A stretch of 58,225 nucleotides of DNA from JBBQRS01 sp038214535 (GCA_038214535.1 JBBQRS010000015.1:1-58225), one strand, 5' to 3'; counted from the stretch's first letter, positions 1-8,118 are shown. Numbers and translations are program-made. The notes: generated by a model not told the origin, from the sequence alone.

Positions 1-1
1 G

Positions 2-181
2 CTGGACGCTGAAGCGGACGCGAGCGCGTGGCGCACCTACAGCGAGGGGGTCGCCATCGGCCATCGCCGCTTGCTGCGCGGGGAGACGGTCACCACGCCC
101 CGCGTGCGCCTGCGCGTGCTCGAAAGCCCGGTCTGCCCGGCGCTCTCGGAGCTGGGGTTGTTCCTCGACGCGGGCGGCTAA
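2..181 (+). CDS. GH29 alpha-L-fucosidase, C-terminal fragment
   Basis: Only the last 59 codons are present because the window edge cuts the gene. The visible peptide contains GVAIGHRRLLRGETV, then RLRVLESPVCPALSELGLF. This matches the C-terminal beta-sandwich of family GH29 fucosidases, where a G-x-T-I-G-Y-K-R segment precedes a strand with an ES-x-x-x-P-x-L-x-E-x-G-L-Y ending. The catalytic barrel lies outside the window. The TAA stop (179-181) is inside the left arm of a 19-bp inverted repeat (176-194). The enzyme would remove alpha-L-fucose from glycans, consistent with mannosidases elsewhere in the window. The family call rests on the C-terminal pattern alone. Confidence 0.65.
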   Translation: MDAEADASAWRTYSEGVAIGHRRLLRGETVTTPRVRLRVLESPVCPALSELGLFLDAGG

Positions 182-292
182 CACGGATGGGGGCTAATCC
201 GTATTAACCTGCGCTGGCCGCACGCCCCGCATCTGAGGATGCTCACTCCGCGGGGAACAGATTTCTCCGCCCCGCCCCCATCCGTGTTAGCC
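176..292. repeat. Nested inverted repeat overlapping the fucosidase stop codon
   Basis: Arms of 19 bp match perfectly: GGCTAACACGGATGGGGGC at 176-194 and its reverse complement at 274-292. Inside is the small hairpin GCATC-TGAG-GATGC at 229-242, which recurs through the window. The left arm includes the fucosidase TAA. The short CATCCGTGTTAGC motif in the right arm recurs at 27239-27290 and 52621-52680. From 293 to 438 nothing further was recognised except the ribosome binding site of the next gene. Confidence 0.85.
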
Positions 293-438
293 CCACCGGA
301 ACCCTCCTTACACTTTCTTCTCCCGTTTTTGTATATCATTAGTATCGCTCTTGTCCGACACCAGTCCCCACGAGAGCCGGCCCGATTTCCCTGTCGCGAT
401 CGGGCCAACGTCAAAGCTACAAACATGGAGGTCACACT

Positions 439-2322
439 GTGACAGCCAGAACCGCAACGAAGCGTGGCAAAGCAGCGCGCGCTTGCCGGGTTGACATCCA
501 CATCGCCAGCCAGGGCAATGTGAACATCTACAACTGCACGTCCGGGCCGGGCGAGGGAACGCCGCCCTCCCCAACCGAAGGTTGCGAAACCTTCCCGCTC
601 CCCGACGGCCAGTGCGTCCCCGTGGTACAGGGGGCCAAGCCGAAGCAGAGCCAGGCGCGCAAGCTAGCGAAGCTGGCGGCCAACACCCCCGTGCCCAGCG
701 CACTCGCGGCGTCCTTCTTCCAGCTCTCGCGCCGCTTTTTGCAGGGCAGCGCGCCGGCCAACCCGCTCGAAGAACGCGTCTTCGCGATCATGGCCGCCCT
801 GCCGCCCGCGGAGCAGAGCCTCCTGTCCTGCTGCGTGGATTCGTTTGATGCGATCCCCACCGAGACGCGCGATTGCCTCTTCGACACGTCGCTCACCGGC
901 GACCCGAACACGCCGATAGACCCGATCACGCTGGCCGCGGCCGTCTCGCAAGAGCTGGCGGGGCGGGTCGGCCTCGAGGTATTCGAGAACGCGACCGCGG
1001 TCGAGGAGGAACGGCCCGGGCTGAACCGCTTCTTCGATATACCCATCGGGACGGAGTTCTTCGATGTGCAGGTGCGCATCTGCCGGGTGAACGGGCTGCG
1101 CACCATTAGCTTTACCCCGACGCTCGGTCCCGGCGATTACGAACCGGCGGAGCTGCAGCAACACTGCCAGCCGGTCGTGGTCAACGGCGAGACGCAGGTC
1201 AACTGCGAGGTGCAGCACGCCAACTGCCCCGGAAATTTCCTGTCGGATGGAACCTGCCTGCGCGTGCCTGAGATCGCCGCGGCCAGCGGGATCACGCTGG
1301 AAGGGGTGAACTACATCAGCACCGACGCGAAGGTGCGCCTCACCGCGCAGGCGCCCGGCACGGCGACCGCCGAGGTGGAGACGCACGTGTTCGGCGACGT
1401 GGACACGCCGCGCACCGAGACGATTGGCGGCAAGGAACAACTCATCCGCGATTGTCGCGTCCATGACCGCCTGACGTTCCAGGTTCCCGCCGACCTGCCG
1501 CCGGGCATCTACACCATCCAGGTGATCGTGCCCAACGTCAGCGGCTTCCCGAACCTGGGCGACCAACTGGTCTCCAACGTCGAGTACATCCAGGTGATCC
1601 CGCCGGCCACGGCGCGTTTCCAGATCGTCGCCGAAAAGCTGTACGCGCGCGCGGAAACATCGCCTTCCTGGCTCGGTTCGGATGAGGTCGGCCTCCACGT
1701 GATCGCCGTGCCGATGTTCACGGATGGAACGCTCGGCTCGGCGCAACTGCTCAACGGCAGCAAAGGCCGCGAGTTCGATGACGTGGATTCCGGCGAGAGC
1801 CGCACCATGAACGACGTGATCTTCGCGCACGGGCAGCCCATCGTTGGTGTGGCAATGGCGGTGATGGGGTACGAGATAGACAGCCGCAAGGCCTACAACG
1901 AGCAGATCACGAACTTCACCGACGCGTTCATCCACATCCTTGAGGTGGAGTGGGACTTCATCAAGGATTACCTGAAGGAGGGGGTGGGCGCGCTCGCGAA
2001 GCTGGGCGTGGTCTACGCCGCGATCGTCGTGGGGATCGCGCTGGTGATCGTGCTCGCCGTGAACCTGATCTACGCCGCGTGGGCCCCCGCCGATCCGATC
2101 ATCGAGGATCAGCTCGGGCTGTCCGCCGTTGATCTGGCCGCGCTCACCAGCGCCAACTTCCCCTCGCCGGGGTTGTCCACGCACAGGACACCGCAGGACA
2201 TCGAGGTGAATGTGACGCCGCTGGAGAAGGGGCCGCAACAGTATCGCGAGTTCCGCGAGTATCACAGCGACGACGAAGACAGTCGCTATGAGCTGTACTA
2301 CCGCTACAACCGGGTCGCCTAG
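439..2322 (+). CDS. Large protein of unknown function, C-terminal transmembrane helix
   Basis: 627 aa. GTG start at 439, with GGAGG at 427-431 and 7-nt spacing. I do not recognise the family as a whole. There is no obvious N-terminal signal peptide. Residues about 70-180 form a helical Leu/Ala-rich region. Several Cys-rich loops follow, including CETFPLPDGQCVPV near residue 50 and CPGNFLSDGTCLRVP near 265. Residues about 275-390 look like an IPT/TIG or Ig-like beta-sandwich. A C-terminal beta domain (about 395-480) with MNDVIFAHGQPIVGVAMAVMGYE comes next, then one strong transmembrane helix (about 525-550) and a charged tail. It could be an anchored surface or envelope protein. The function is unknown. 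Confidence 0.7.
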   Translation: MTARTATKRGKAARACRVDIHIASQGNVNIYNCTSGPGEGTPPSPTEGCETFPLPDGQCVPVVQGAKPKQSQARKLAKLAANTPVPSALAASFFQLSRRFLQGSAPANPLEERVFAIMAALPPAEQSLLSCCVDSFDAIPTETRDCLFDTSLTGDPNTPIDPITLAAAVSQELAGRVGLEVFENATAVEEERPGLNRFFDIPIGTEFFDVQVRICRVNGLRTISFTPTLGPGDYEPAELQQHCQPVVVNGETQVNCEVQHANCPGNFLSDGTCLRVPEIAAASGITLEGVNYISTDAKVRLTAQAPGTATAEVETHVFGDVDTPRTETIGGKEQLIRDCRVHDRLTFQVPADLPPGIYTIQVIVPNVSGFPNLGDQLVSNVEYIQVIPPATARFQIVAEKLYARAETSPSWLGSDEVGLHVIAVPMFTDGTLGSAQLLNGSKGREFDDVDSGESRTMNDVIFAHGQPIVGVAMAVMGYEIDSRKAYNEQITNFTDAFIHILEVEWDFIKDYLKEGVGALAKLGVVYAAIVVGIALVIVLAVNLIYAAWAPADPIIEDQLGLSAVDLAALTSANFPSPGLSTHRTPQDIEVNVTPLEKGPQQYREFREYHSDDEDSRYELYYRYNRVA

Positions 2323-2329
2323 CGCGGCA

Positions 2330-2467
2330 AAAAGCACGATTTACAACCAAGACACCAAGGACACGAAGGACACAAAGAAAAGCATCCTTCTTTTTTCTTC
2401 TTGGTGTTCTTCGTGTCTTGGTGGTAAATCGTGCTTTTCGCGCCCTTACGGGCGCACTACGAACGGG
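2330..2467. repeat. Long intergenic palindrome plus GCGCCC hairpin
   Basis: AAAAGCACGATTTAC at 2330-2344 pairs with its complement at 2424-2438. The interior is built of degenerate A(C)CAAGGACACGAAGG units facing a pyrimidine-rich copy. This is the dispersed ACCACGAAG-type family. It is followed directly by GCGCCC-TTAC-GGGCGC (2440-2455) and CACTACGAACGGG. That second motif is also found at 7388-7430 and 47602-47647. Confidence 0.85.
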
Positions 2468-2480
2468 AGAACGGGGGCGG

Positions 2481-2509
2481 TTGACCGCGGGCGCGGCGCG
2501 CGCTATACT
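2481..2509 (+). promoter_or_regulatory. Sigma70-type promoter TTGACC-N17-TATACT
   Basis: TTGACC at 2481-2486, 17-bp spacer, TATACT at 2504-2509. The predicted transcription start is near 2516, about 25 nt before the GTG at 2541. The position excludes a longer reading of the downstream gene that would begin inside the upstream palindrome. Confidence 0.75.
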
Positions 2510-2540
2510 TGGCCTGCTCAGTGCAATCGGGGGATATATC

Positions 2541-3827
2541 GTGACACCTGCGAGCCCGACAAGGGCCACTTGGATATTGAAAGGGAAGATCGGGCCTGTA
2601 GGGGCCTTGATGCTGGTCGCCGTGATCGCGCTGGCCGGTTGTGGAGGGCGACCCGCGCCCACCGCTGCGCCGCAGCCATCAGCGCCGGTCGCGATCGGCG
2701 CGCCCCAGGCTGCGGCTGCGCCGCCGGACGGCGGCGGCATCACGGCCGATGAGCCGACCATCGCTCCGCCGTCCCCAACGGTAGCGGCGACCCCGACAGC
2801 CCTGCCTTCACCGACCGCGATCCCACCGACCTCCACGCCGACGGCGGTCCCGCCTACGGCCACTCCGCAGCCCACACCGGCGTTCCCTTCGCAGGATCCC
2901 TACCCGCTGCAGATCGAAGTCATGCGGCAGCAGAGTTACCCGGGCAGCGAGATCGTGATCGAGCGGACGTTGGAGCCGGGCTCCAACTACAGCCGCTACC
3001 TCGTCTCCTATATGTCGGACGGCTACAAGATCTACGCCTTGATGACCGTGCCAAACGGTGAGAAACCGCCGACCGGCTGGCCGGCGATCATCTTCAACCA
3101 CGGCTACATCCCGCCCGCGCAATACCGGACCACCGAACGCTACGTGGCGTACGTGGATGCCATCGCGCGCAGCGGTTACATCGTCTTGAAGTCCGACTAT
3201 CGCGGCCACGGCAGCTCGGAGGGGCCGCCCGAGGGAGCTTACGGCTTCCCCGGCTACACGGATGATGTGCTCAACGCGCTGGCGTCGGTGAAGGCCTACC
3301 CCGACGCGGACCCGAACCGGATCGGTATGTGGGGGCACTCGATGGGCGGCCACCTCACCTTGCGCTCGATGGTGGTCGCGCCGGACATCAAGGCCGGCGT
3401 GATCTGGGGCGGCGTGGTCGCGCCCTATCCGAACATCTTCGCGCGTGACCCCAACCGGCAGCGTCCCACACGCACGGTCACCGAGACGCCCATCCCGCCC
3501 GGCGGCATGGGACCCTATGGCCGACCCTGGCGGCAAGAGCTGACGGAAAAGTACGGCACCGTGGAGCAGAACCCGGCATTCTGGGCTTCCATCTCGCCCA
3601 ACAGCTACCTGGCGGAGATCTCAGGCCCGCTGCAACTGAACCACAGCGTGACCGATGAGGAGGTCCCCGTGGCCTCGTCGCAGACGCTGTTCGCGGAGAT
3701 GCAGGCGGCGGGCAAAGAGGTGGAACTGTACACCTATCCGAACGACAACCACAATATCAACAAGAATTTCGCAACCGCGATGCAGCGGACGGTCGCCTTC
3801 TTCGACAAGTACGTGAAGGGGTCGTGA
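2541..3827 (+). CDS. Secreted lipoprotein alpha/beta hydrolase (S9/prolyl-oligopeptidase-like)
   Basis: 428 aa from a GTG start. The signal peptide has Arg/Lys near residues 8-16, a hydrophobic core and the lipobox LAGC with Cys34. A Pro/Thr-rich linker follows to about residue 115, which is typical of surface lipoproteins in this phylum. The hydrolase fold carries the nucleophile elbow G-H-S-M-G-G with Ser267, a D-E-E-V-P segment for the acid, and N-D-N-H-N-I for the histidine. Likely a serine peptidase or esterase outside the membrane; the substrate is unknown. The reading frame is open upstream to 2418, but that part lies in the repeat and upstream of the promoter. Confidence 0.85.
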   Translation: MTPASPTRATWILKGKIGPVGALMLVAVIALAGCGGRPAPTAAPQPSAPVAIGAPQAAAAPPDGGGITADEPTIAPPSPTVAATPTALPSPTAIPPTSTPTAVPPTATPQPTPAFPSQDPYPLQIEVMRQQSYPGSEIVIERTLEPGSNYSRYLVSYMSDGYKIYALMTVPNGEKPPTGWPAIIFNHGYIPPAQYRTTERYVAYVDAIARSGYIVLKSDYRGHGSSEGPPEGAYGFPGYTDDVLNALASVKAYPDADPNRIGMWGHSMGGHLTLRSMVVAPDIKAGVIWGGVVAPYPNIFARDPNRQRPTRTVTETPIPPGGMGPYGRPWRQELTEKYGTVEQNPAFWASISPNSYLAEISGPLQLNHSVTDEEVPVASSQTLFAEMQAAGKEVELYTYPNDNHNINKNFATAMQRTVAFFDKYVKGS

Positions 3828-3888
3828 CGATGCGGCCGGCCATCCGCGTGCGGTTGAGACCCGACGAGCGGATCAGGAGGGCTGTGAC

Positions 3889-4056
3889 ATGGTAAATCCA
3901 ATCGCGTTCGGCATGATCACGCTGGGGGTCCTGTTGCTGATCCTCGGCGTGCGCTGGATGGGTACGCGCCGGAGGATTGCCGGAATCGCGCTCGCCGCAT
4001 TGGGCGTGGCCGCGGCTGCGACGCCCTTGCTGGTGAGTTTTGCCCTCGTCCGCTGA
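3889..4056 (+). CDS. Small two-helix membrane protein (55 aa)
   Basis: ATG at 3889 with AGGAGG at 3875-3880 and 8-nt spacing, an excellent ribosome binding site. The peptide begins MVNPIAFGMITLGVLLLILG. It has a first hydrophobic segment (about 4-20), a basic loop RWMGTRRR, and a second hydrophobic segment (about 30-52). Predicted to be a small inner-membrane protein with the basic loop in the cytoplasm. It lies 61 nt after the lipoprotein hydrolase gene and probably shares its transcript. Family unknown. Confidence 0.75.
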   Translation: MVNPIAFGMITLGVLLLILGVRWMGTRRRIAGIALAALGVAAAATPLLVSFALVR

Positions 4057-4118
4057 ACACGGCATTTGCGACAACGTGAGTTCCTGGAGGTGGCCCCATC
4101 GAAGCATACGATCCACGC

Positions 4119-4832
4119 ATGAGTTTTGGCGACGATATAGCGGAGAAGTATGACCGGCTCGCCCGGCGCGGAGATGAGGCGGCGACGGTCGCCTTCCTGG
4201 AGCAGTTGGCGCGGGGCGGCCCGGCGCTCGAGCTGGCGGTCGGTACCGGGCGGATCGCGCTGCCCCTGGCCGCGCAGGACATCCGGGTTGACGGCATTGA
4301 CTTCTCGCCGGCCATGCTCGCCCGGTTGCAGGCCAAACCGGGCGGCGACCGGATCGCCGTCACGCTCGGCGACTTCGCCGAGGTCGCCGTCCCCGACAGC
4401 TATCGCCTGATCTACATCGTCTTCAACACCCTGTTCAACCTGCTCACGCAGGACGAGCAGGTGCGTTGCTTCGCGAACGTCGCCGCGCATCTCACGGAAG
4501 ATGGCGTCTTCGTCATCGAGGGCGGCGTGCCGACCGAGTTCTGCCGCCTGCGCAACAACCAGTACGTTGACCTGGAAGCGCTCGCCGTAGATCAGGTGCG
4601 GCTCGACGTGGCGCGCTACGACCCCATCACGCAAGTGCTGGAAGAGACCCACGTAACCCTCTCAAGCAGAGGCACACAACTCAATCCGATTATCACGCGC
4701 TATGCATGGCCTTCGGAACTCGATCTGATGGCGCGGATCGTGGGGCTGCGCTTAAGGGAACGTTGGGCGAGCTGGAATCGAGAGCCGCTCACATCCACCA
4801 GCAGCAATTGTATATCCGTATATGGCGGTTGA
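4119..4832 (+). CDS. Class I SAM-dependent methyltransferase (possible ATC start at 4098)
   Basis: 237 aa from ATG 4119. Motif I is LELAVGTGR (residues 37-45), followed by VDGIDFSPAML, the acidic end of the second strand. The fold is Rossmann-like and the substrate unknown. The good ribosome binding site GGAGG (4086-4090) is not spaced for ATG 4119. It is ideally spaced for an in-frame ATC at 4098, which would add IEAYDPR before the Met. Family members often begin with a Y-D-P-R-x-S-F sequence (recalled, not searched), so the original start was probably at 4098 and may have mutated. The C-terminal 29 codons are duplicated as a remnant at 6101-6187. Confidence 0.8.
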   Translation: MSFGDDIAEKYDRLARRGDEAATVAFLEQLARGGPALELAVGTGRIALPLAAQDIRVDGIDFSPAMLARLQAKPGGDRIAVTLGDFAEVAVPDSYRLIYIVFNTLFNLLTQDEQVRCFANVAAHLTEDGVFVIEGGVPTEFCRLRNNQYVDLEALAVDQVRLDVARYDPITQVLEETHVTLSSRGTQLNPIITRYAWPSELDLMARIVGLRLRERWASWNREPLTSTSSNCISVYGG

Positions 4833-4857
4833 GCAGCACTGCCTGGAATCTTCGTAA

Positions 4858-4886
4858 CTGACAACCACTTGCGCTATTGCTATCAT
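4858..4886 (+). promoter_or_regulatory. Promoter CTGACA-N17-TATCAT
   Basis: CTGACA at 4858-4863, 17-bp spacer, TATCAT at 4881-4886. It lies about 35 nt upstream of the ATG of the DUF362 gene, after the methyltransferase stop, so that gene probably has its own promoter. Confidence 0.55.
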
Positions 4887-4926
4887 GCCAGCAAGGAAAG
4901 GAACGACCTCAGTCTGGAGGTGAGTT

Positions 4927-6090
4927 ATGAACCGACGAGCTTTTTTGCGTAGTGCGGCACTGATGGGCGGGACGGCCGTCCTGGCAGCCTGTGGAGGCCA
5001 AGGATATCAGGCCCCGCAGCCGCCAGCAACCGCCCGGTCTACAGCCACCTCTACAGTTCGACCCACCGTCACGCGGCCTACATCCACTTCCACGCGTATC
5101 CCGCCGCCCACCGGCACTCCGACAAGCGCGATTGCAGATCCAACAGCGACTCCCGCCTGGACCCCGATACCGCAAGCAACGGCTGATGATTGGCGCGGGA
5201 CGGTCGTCCTTGTGAAAACCGCAAGCCGGGCGGAGGGGCTGCGCCGCGCGGTGGAATTGCTGGGCGTCAATACGGTCCGGGGCAACAAAGTACTCCTCAA
5301 GCCCAACTTCAACAGCGCCGACCCCGCCCCTGGTTCGACGCACCCCGATGCCCTCCGCGCCATGATTATGCAACTGCGCGAGATGGGAGCGGGCGCCATT
5401 ACCCTGGGCGAGCGCAGCGGCATGGGTGACACGCAGCGCGTGATGCAGCAAGTGGGTGCGTTCAACCTGGCCGAGGAGTTGGGCTTCGAAACCGTTATCT
5501 TCGACGCTCTGGACGAAGAAGATTGGGCCTTGATCCAATCGAAAGACAATCATTGGGAGCGGGGTTTTGCAGTTCCAAAGATGCTGCTGGATTCTGAGGC
5601 CGTCGTGCAAATCTGCAATCTGAAGACACATCGTTATGGCGGCCATTTCACCTTATCTCTGAAGAACTCCGTCGGCTTCGCTGCAAAGCAGATCGCCGGC
5701 GCAGGCTACAACTTCATGAGCGAGTTGCACGGCAGTCCGGATCAGCGCACCATGATTGCCGAGATCAATCGCACCTACGCGCCTGCGCTTGTCGTCATGG
5801 ACGGCATCGAAGCGTTCACGAGCGGAGGGCCGGATCGCGGCAAGTTGGTCCGGCCGGAGGTGATGCTTGCCAGCAGAGATCGCGTCGCGCTCGACGCCGT
5901 TGGCGTTGCGATCCTGCGGCTTTTTGGCACGACGCCCGAGGTGAGTGAAGGACGCGTCTTCGAGCAAGCGCAGATCGCTCGGGCGGTGGAGTTGGAGTTG
6001 GGCGCGCAAAGCCCCCAGGATGTACGCATCCTGACAGGCGACAATGCCAGCGAGGCGTTCTCGGCGGAGATCCGCCCTTTGATCACGTAA
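4927..6090 (+). CDS. DUF362 domain lipoprotein
   Basis: 387 aa. GGAGG at 4916-4920 precedes ATG 4927. The N-terminus MNRRAFLRSAALMGG has a twin-arginine-like motif and a lipobox LAAC (Cys22), so it is probably a Tat-exported lipoprotein. A Thr/Pro linker runs to about residue 85. The DUF362 domain (about 90-385) contains KVLLKPNFNSADPAPGSTHP, GERSGMGDT, NLKTHRYGGHFTLSLKN and LDAVGVAILRLFG, characteristic of the family. DUF362 proteins are often linked with iron-sulfur proteins, but no ferredoxin Cys motif is visible here. The biochemical role is unknown. The gene sits between an intact methyltransferase gene and a duplicated fragment of a methyltransferase 3' end. Confidence 0.85.
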   Translation: MNRRAFLRSAALMGGTAVLAACGGQGYQAPQPPATARSTATSTVRPTVTRPTSTSTRIPPPTGTPTSAIADPTATPAWTPIPQATADDWRGTVVLVKTASRAEGLRRAVELLGVNTVRGNKVLLKPNFNSADPAPGSTHPDALRAMIMQLREMGAGAITLGERSGMGDTQRVMQQVGAFNLAEELGFETVIFDALDEEDWALIQSKDNHWERGFAVPKMLLDSEAVVQICNLKTHRYGGHFTLSLKNSVGFAAKQIAGAGYNFMSELHGSPDQRTMIAEINRTYAPALVVMDGIEAFTSGGPDRGKLVRPEVMLASRDRVALDAVGVAILRLFGTTPEVSEGRVFEQAQIARAVELELGAQSPQDVRILTGDNASEAFSAEIRPLIT

Positions 6091-6100
6091 GTGCGAAGCA

Positions 6101-6187
6101 GGGCTGCGCCTCAAGGAACGTTGGGCAAGTTGGAGCCGAGAGCTCACATCCACCGGCAGCAACTGCATCTCCGTCTATGGCCGTTGA
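6101..6187 (+). pseudogene. Methyltransferase 3'-end remnant
   Basis: The frame reads GLRLKERWASWSREL, then TSTGSNCISVYGR and TGA. It is a close copy of the end of the methyltransferase at 4119-4832 (GLRLRERWASWNREP, LTSTSSNCISVYGG), lacking one codon. There is no upstream methyltransferase sequence; similarity starts at about 6100, ten bases after the DUF362 stop. It overlaps the 3' end of the convergent gene at 6175-7143. The best explanation is duplication or recombination around the DUF362 gene. Confidence 0.85.
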
Positions 6188-7143
6188 TCCGTCACTGCGA
6201 TCCGGCGGCGGATCGCGGTGACGGCGTCGCGGAACGCGCCGGTCTGGCCGGGGTCGGCGAACAGCGCCGCGCCGCCGTAGAGTTGAAAGCCCCACGTTGG
6301 GACGGGCGAAGCTGCCGTCTGGGCCAGGCTCTCAGGCCCATCGAGCGCGTCGAGGATCAGGTGGACCTGGCGGCCGGCGGGCACGAAGCGCGGTGATTGT
6401 TCCAGGAACTCACGGCCCCACGCGGGCGGACGGCCGCTCTTGACGCCGTAGATGAGCGGCGTGAAGAGGTCAATATACGGCGCGAGCAGATCGTAGTCCT
6501 GGGCGAAGATGCGCGTGAGCGCCCCGTCGAATTCCTCGGGCGTCCACGGGCACATGTAAGCGCCGATGACGCAGCCCGGCAGCGCGGCCCGGACCAGCCC
6601 GGCATAGCGGGCCGCGAAACCGGCGATCCGCTCGCACTTGTGGCGCGCCCACGCGGCCGCGTAGCCCTCCAGGATGCGGGCCGGGGTCGCGGCGTCAACC
6701 CCGGCGGCGGCGCAGAAATCGGCGATGCAGGCCGGGCAGAAACAATGCTCCAGCAAGTCAGGGGTGGGGGTCTCGAACCAACCGGCGTAGGTGAGATAGT
6801 CGAGCCAGATGCCGGCGGGCCGGAAAGCGCGCAGCCCCGCCACCAGGGCGGCCTCGATCTCATCCAGGAACGCCTGCTGCGACAGGCAGACCCCCTGCAC
6901 CAGCTCGCCGTAGCGGATCGGCCGGCCGTCAACCCCGATGGGGATCAACTCGGGGCGCGCGGCGAAATCGGCGCGAAAGGTGGGGAACTCGACGCAGGCG
7001 GCCACCTCGTGGCGGGCGCAGGCCTCGAAGGCGTGCGGGTCGAACCCGTGGAACCAGGCGGCGTTCGCGCCGAACTCGGCGAAGCGGTCGGCATACGCGA
7101 GGGCGCTGGAGCCATAAGGGCCGAAGTAGAGCGGTAGAGTCAC
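6175..7143 (-). CDS. Putative TIM-barrel glycoside-hydrolase-like protein
   Basis: 322 aa from a GTG start at 7143, with AGGAGG five bases upstream. The open frame extends to an ATG at 7173 but without a ribosome binding site. The protein starts VTLPLYFGPYG and has no signal peptide. Features include a barrel-like pattern of hydrophobic strands, GIWLDYLTYAGWFETPTPD near residue 135, a C-F-C-P-A-C cluster, and APYIDLFTPLIYGVKSGRP near 245. This resembles the non-catalogued GH-like barrels found beside sugar genes, and the WLDYL strand end could carry an acid. The family is not certain. The stop codon lies inside the methyltransferase remnant. Confidence 0.7.
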   Translation of the reverse strand: MTLPLYFGPYGSSALAYADRFAEFGANAAWFHGFDPHAFEACARHEVAACVEFPTFRADFAARPELIPIGVDGRPIRYGELVQGVCLSQQAFLDEIEAALVAGLRAFRPAGIWLDYLTYAGWFETPTPDLLEHCFCPACIADFCAAAGVDAATPARILEGYAAAWARHKCERIAGFAARYAGLVRAALPGCVIGAYMCPWTPEEFDGALTRIFAQDYDLLAPYIDLFTPLIYGVKSGRPPAWGREFLEQSPRFVPAGRQVHLILDALDGPESLAQTAASPVPTWGFQLYGGAALFADPGQTGAFRDAVTAIRRRIAVTDQRP

Positions 7144-7197
7144 GGTCGCCTCCTGTGCAGGTGAATGGGGCAATGCCCCGATGGGTTGACTTGGAAC

Positions 7198-7318
7198 CTA
7201 TCCGAAAACTGCGCAGCGCTCTCCTTCGTAGTTGCGGCTTTAGCCGCTGTCTGGCTCTCCAGCGGCTAAAGCCGCAACTACGAAGGGCGTGTGTGATCAT
7301 CCAGGAGTTTTCGGATAG
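7198..7318. repeat. Nested palindromic element, copy A
   Basis: Outer terminal repeats CTATCCGAAAACT (7198-7210) and its exact complement (7306-7318) enclose an inner stem of 25 perfect base pairs (7224-7248 with 7261-7285) and a 12-nt loop. The inner stem contains TAGTTGCGGCTTTAGCCGCT. Related copies lie at 33092-33204 and 46503-46620. All three lie between divergent genes. No transposase is present. Confidence 0.9.
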
Positions 7319-7328
7319 ATTCTTGATG

Positions 7329-7358
7329 TTGCGCAAAGCAGCGCGAGTTCATTATACT
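7329..7358 (+). promoter_or_regulatory. Promoter TTGCGC-N18-TATACT
   Basis: TTGCGC at 7329-7334, 18-bp spacer, TATACT at 7353-7358. It lies between the palindromic element and the dienelactone hydrolase gene, and reads toward it. The transcript leader would include the hairpin at 7388-7430. Confidence 0.5.
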
Positions 7359-7387
7359 ACGAGTCGCAAGAGCGCAGACCGTGTTTC

Positions 7388-7430
7388 GTAGTGCGCCCGT
7401 AAGGGCGCGGCGCTCTCACGAGCGCACTAC
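7388..7430. repeat. Hairpin repeat GTAGTGCGC...GCGCACTAC
   Basis: GTAGTGCGC at 7388-7396 pairs with 7422-7430, with an inner GCGCCC-GTAA-GGGCGC hairpin. It is related to 2440-2467 and 47602-47647. Confidence 0.8.
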
Positions 7431-7464
7431 CAACGGACGCGGAAACAATTCCAGGGAGTTGAGA

Positions 7465-8118
7465 ATGTCACACCCACAACCTGACGGCTATCTCGCCGTC
7501 CCCGCGAGCGGCAGCGGCAGCCCCGTGCTGGTGCTCCACGCGTGGTGGGGGCTGAACGCCACCATGCGTGCGTTCTGCGACTGGCTGGCCGAGGCCGGGT
7601 TCGTCGTCTTCGTCCCCGACCTCTATCACGGTGAGGTCGCCGACACCATCGAAGGGGCCGAGGTGCTGGGCAGCGCGCTCGACGCCAACTACCTGCGCGC
7701 GAAAGCCGAAATCGCGGAGGCCGCGAAGTTTCTGCTCGAACGCGCCGGTCAACCGCATGGCGACCTCGCAGTGATCGGCTTCTCGCTGGGCGCGTATTAC
7801 GCGCTCGATCTCTCCGCCGCCGACCCGGAACACGTCCGCGCCGTGGTGACGTTCTACGGCACGGGGCCGGCCGATTTCACGCAGGCGCGCGCCGCCTACC
7901 TCGGCCACTACGCGGAGAACGACCCCTACGAGCCGCCGGAGAACGTGGACGCGCTGGAAGCCGCGCTGCGCGCGGCCGGTCGCCCCGTGACCTTCTATCG
8001 CTACCCCGACACCGGCCACTGGTTCTTCGAGCCGGATCGCCACGAGGCGTACATCCCGGCAGCCGCGAGCCTCGCCTGGGAGCGCACCCTGGCTTTCCTG
8101 CAAGGCGCCGCAGCCTGA
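7465..8118 (+). CDS. Dienelactone hydrolase family protein
   Basis: 217 aa from ATG 7465 (AGGGAG upstream). The frame is open from 7381, but that part is repeat sequence. The alpha/beta hydrolase fold has HAWWGLN near residue 25, the nucleophile elbow GFSLG with Ser107, Asp153 (ENDPYEP) and His185 (DTGHWFFEP). Classical dienelactone hydrolases use Cys at the nucleophile position; here it is Ser, so this is a DLH-like esterase, probably cytoplasmic. It starts a run of three co-directional enzyme genes with the aldo/keto reductase and alcohol dehydrogenase that follow. Confidence 0.85.
   Translation: MSHPQPDGYLAVPASGSGSPVLVLHAWWGLNATMRAFCDWLAEAGFVVFVPDLYHGEVADTIEGAEVLGSALDANYLRAKAEIAEAAKFLLERAGQPHGDLAVIGFSLGAYYALDLSAADPEHVRAVVTFYGTGPADFTQARAAYLGHYAENDPYEPPENVDALEAALRAAGRPVTFYRYPDTGHWFFEPDRHEAYIPAAASLAWERTLAFLQGAAA

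Noticed and set aside
664..2337. 557-codon minus-strand frame opposite the anchored protein
   Set aside because: Arg/His/Asp-rich sequence with no start signal or recognisable fold; the plus-strand frame has a good ribosome binding site and a coherent domain layout.
2418..2540. Upstream extension of the lipoprotein hydrolase
   Set aside because: It lies in the repeat and upstream of the TTGACC-N17-TATACT promoter, and would bury the signal peptide.
7198..7318. Nested palindrome as an intact insertion sequence
   Set aside because: Too short to encode a transposase; at most a non-autonomous element.
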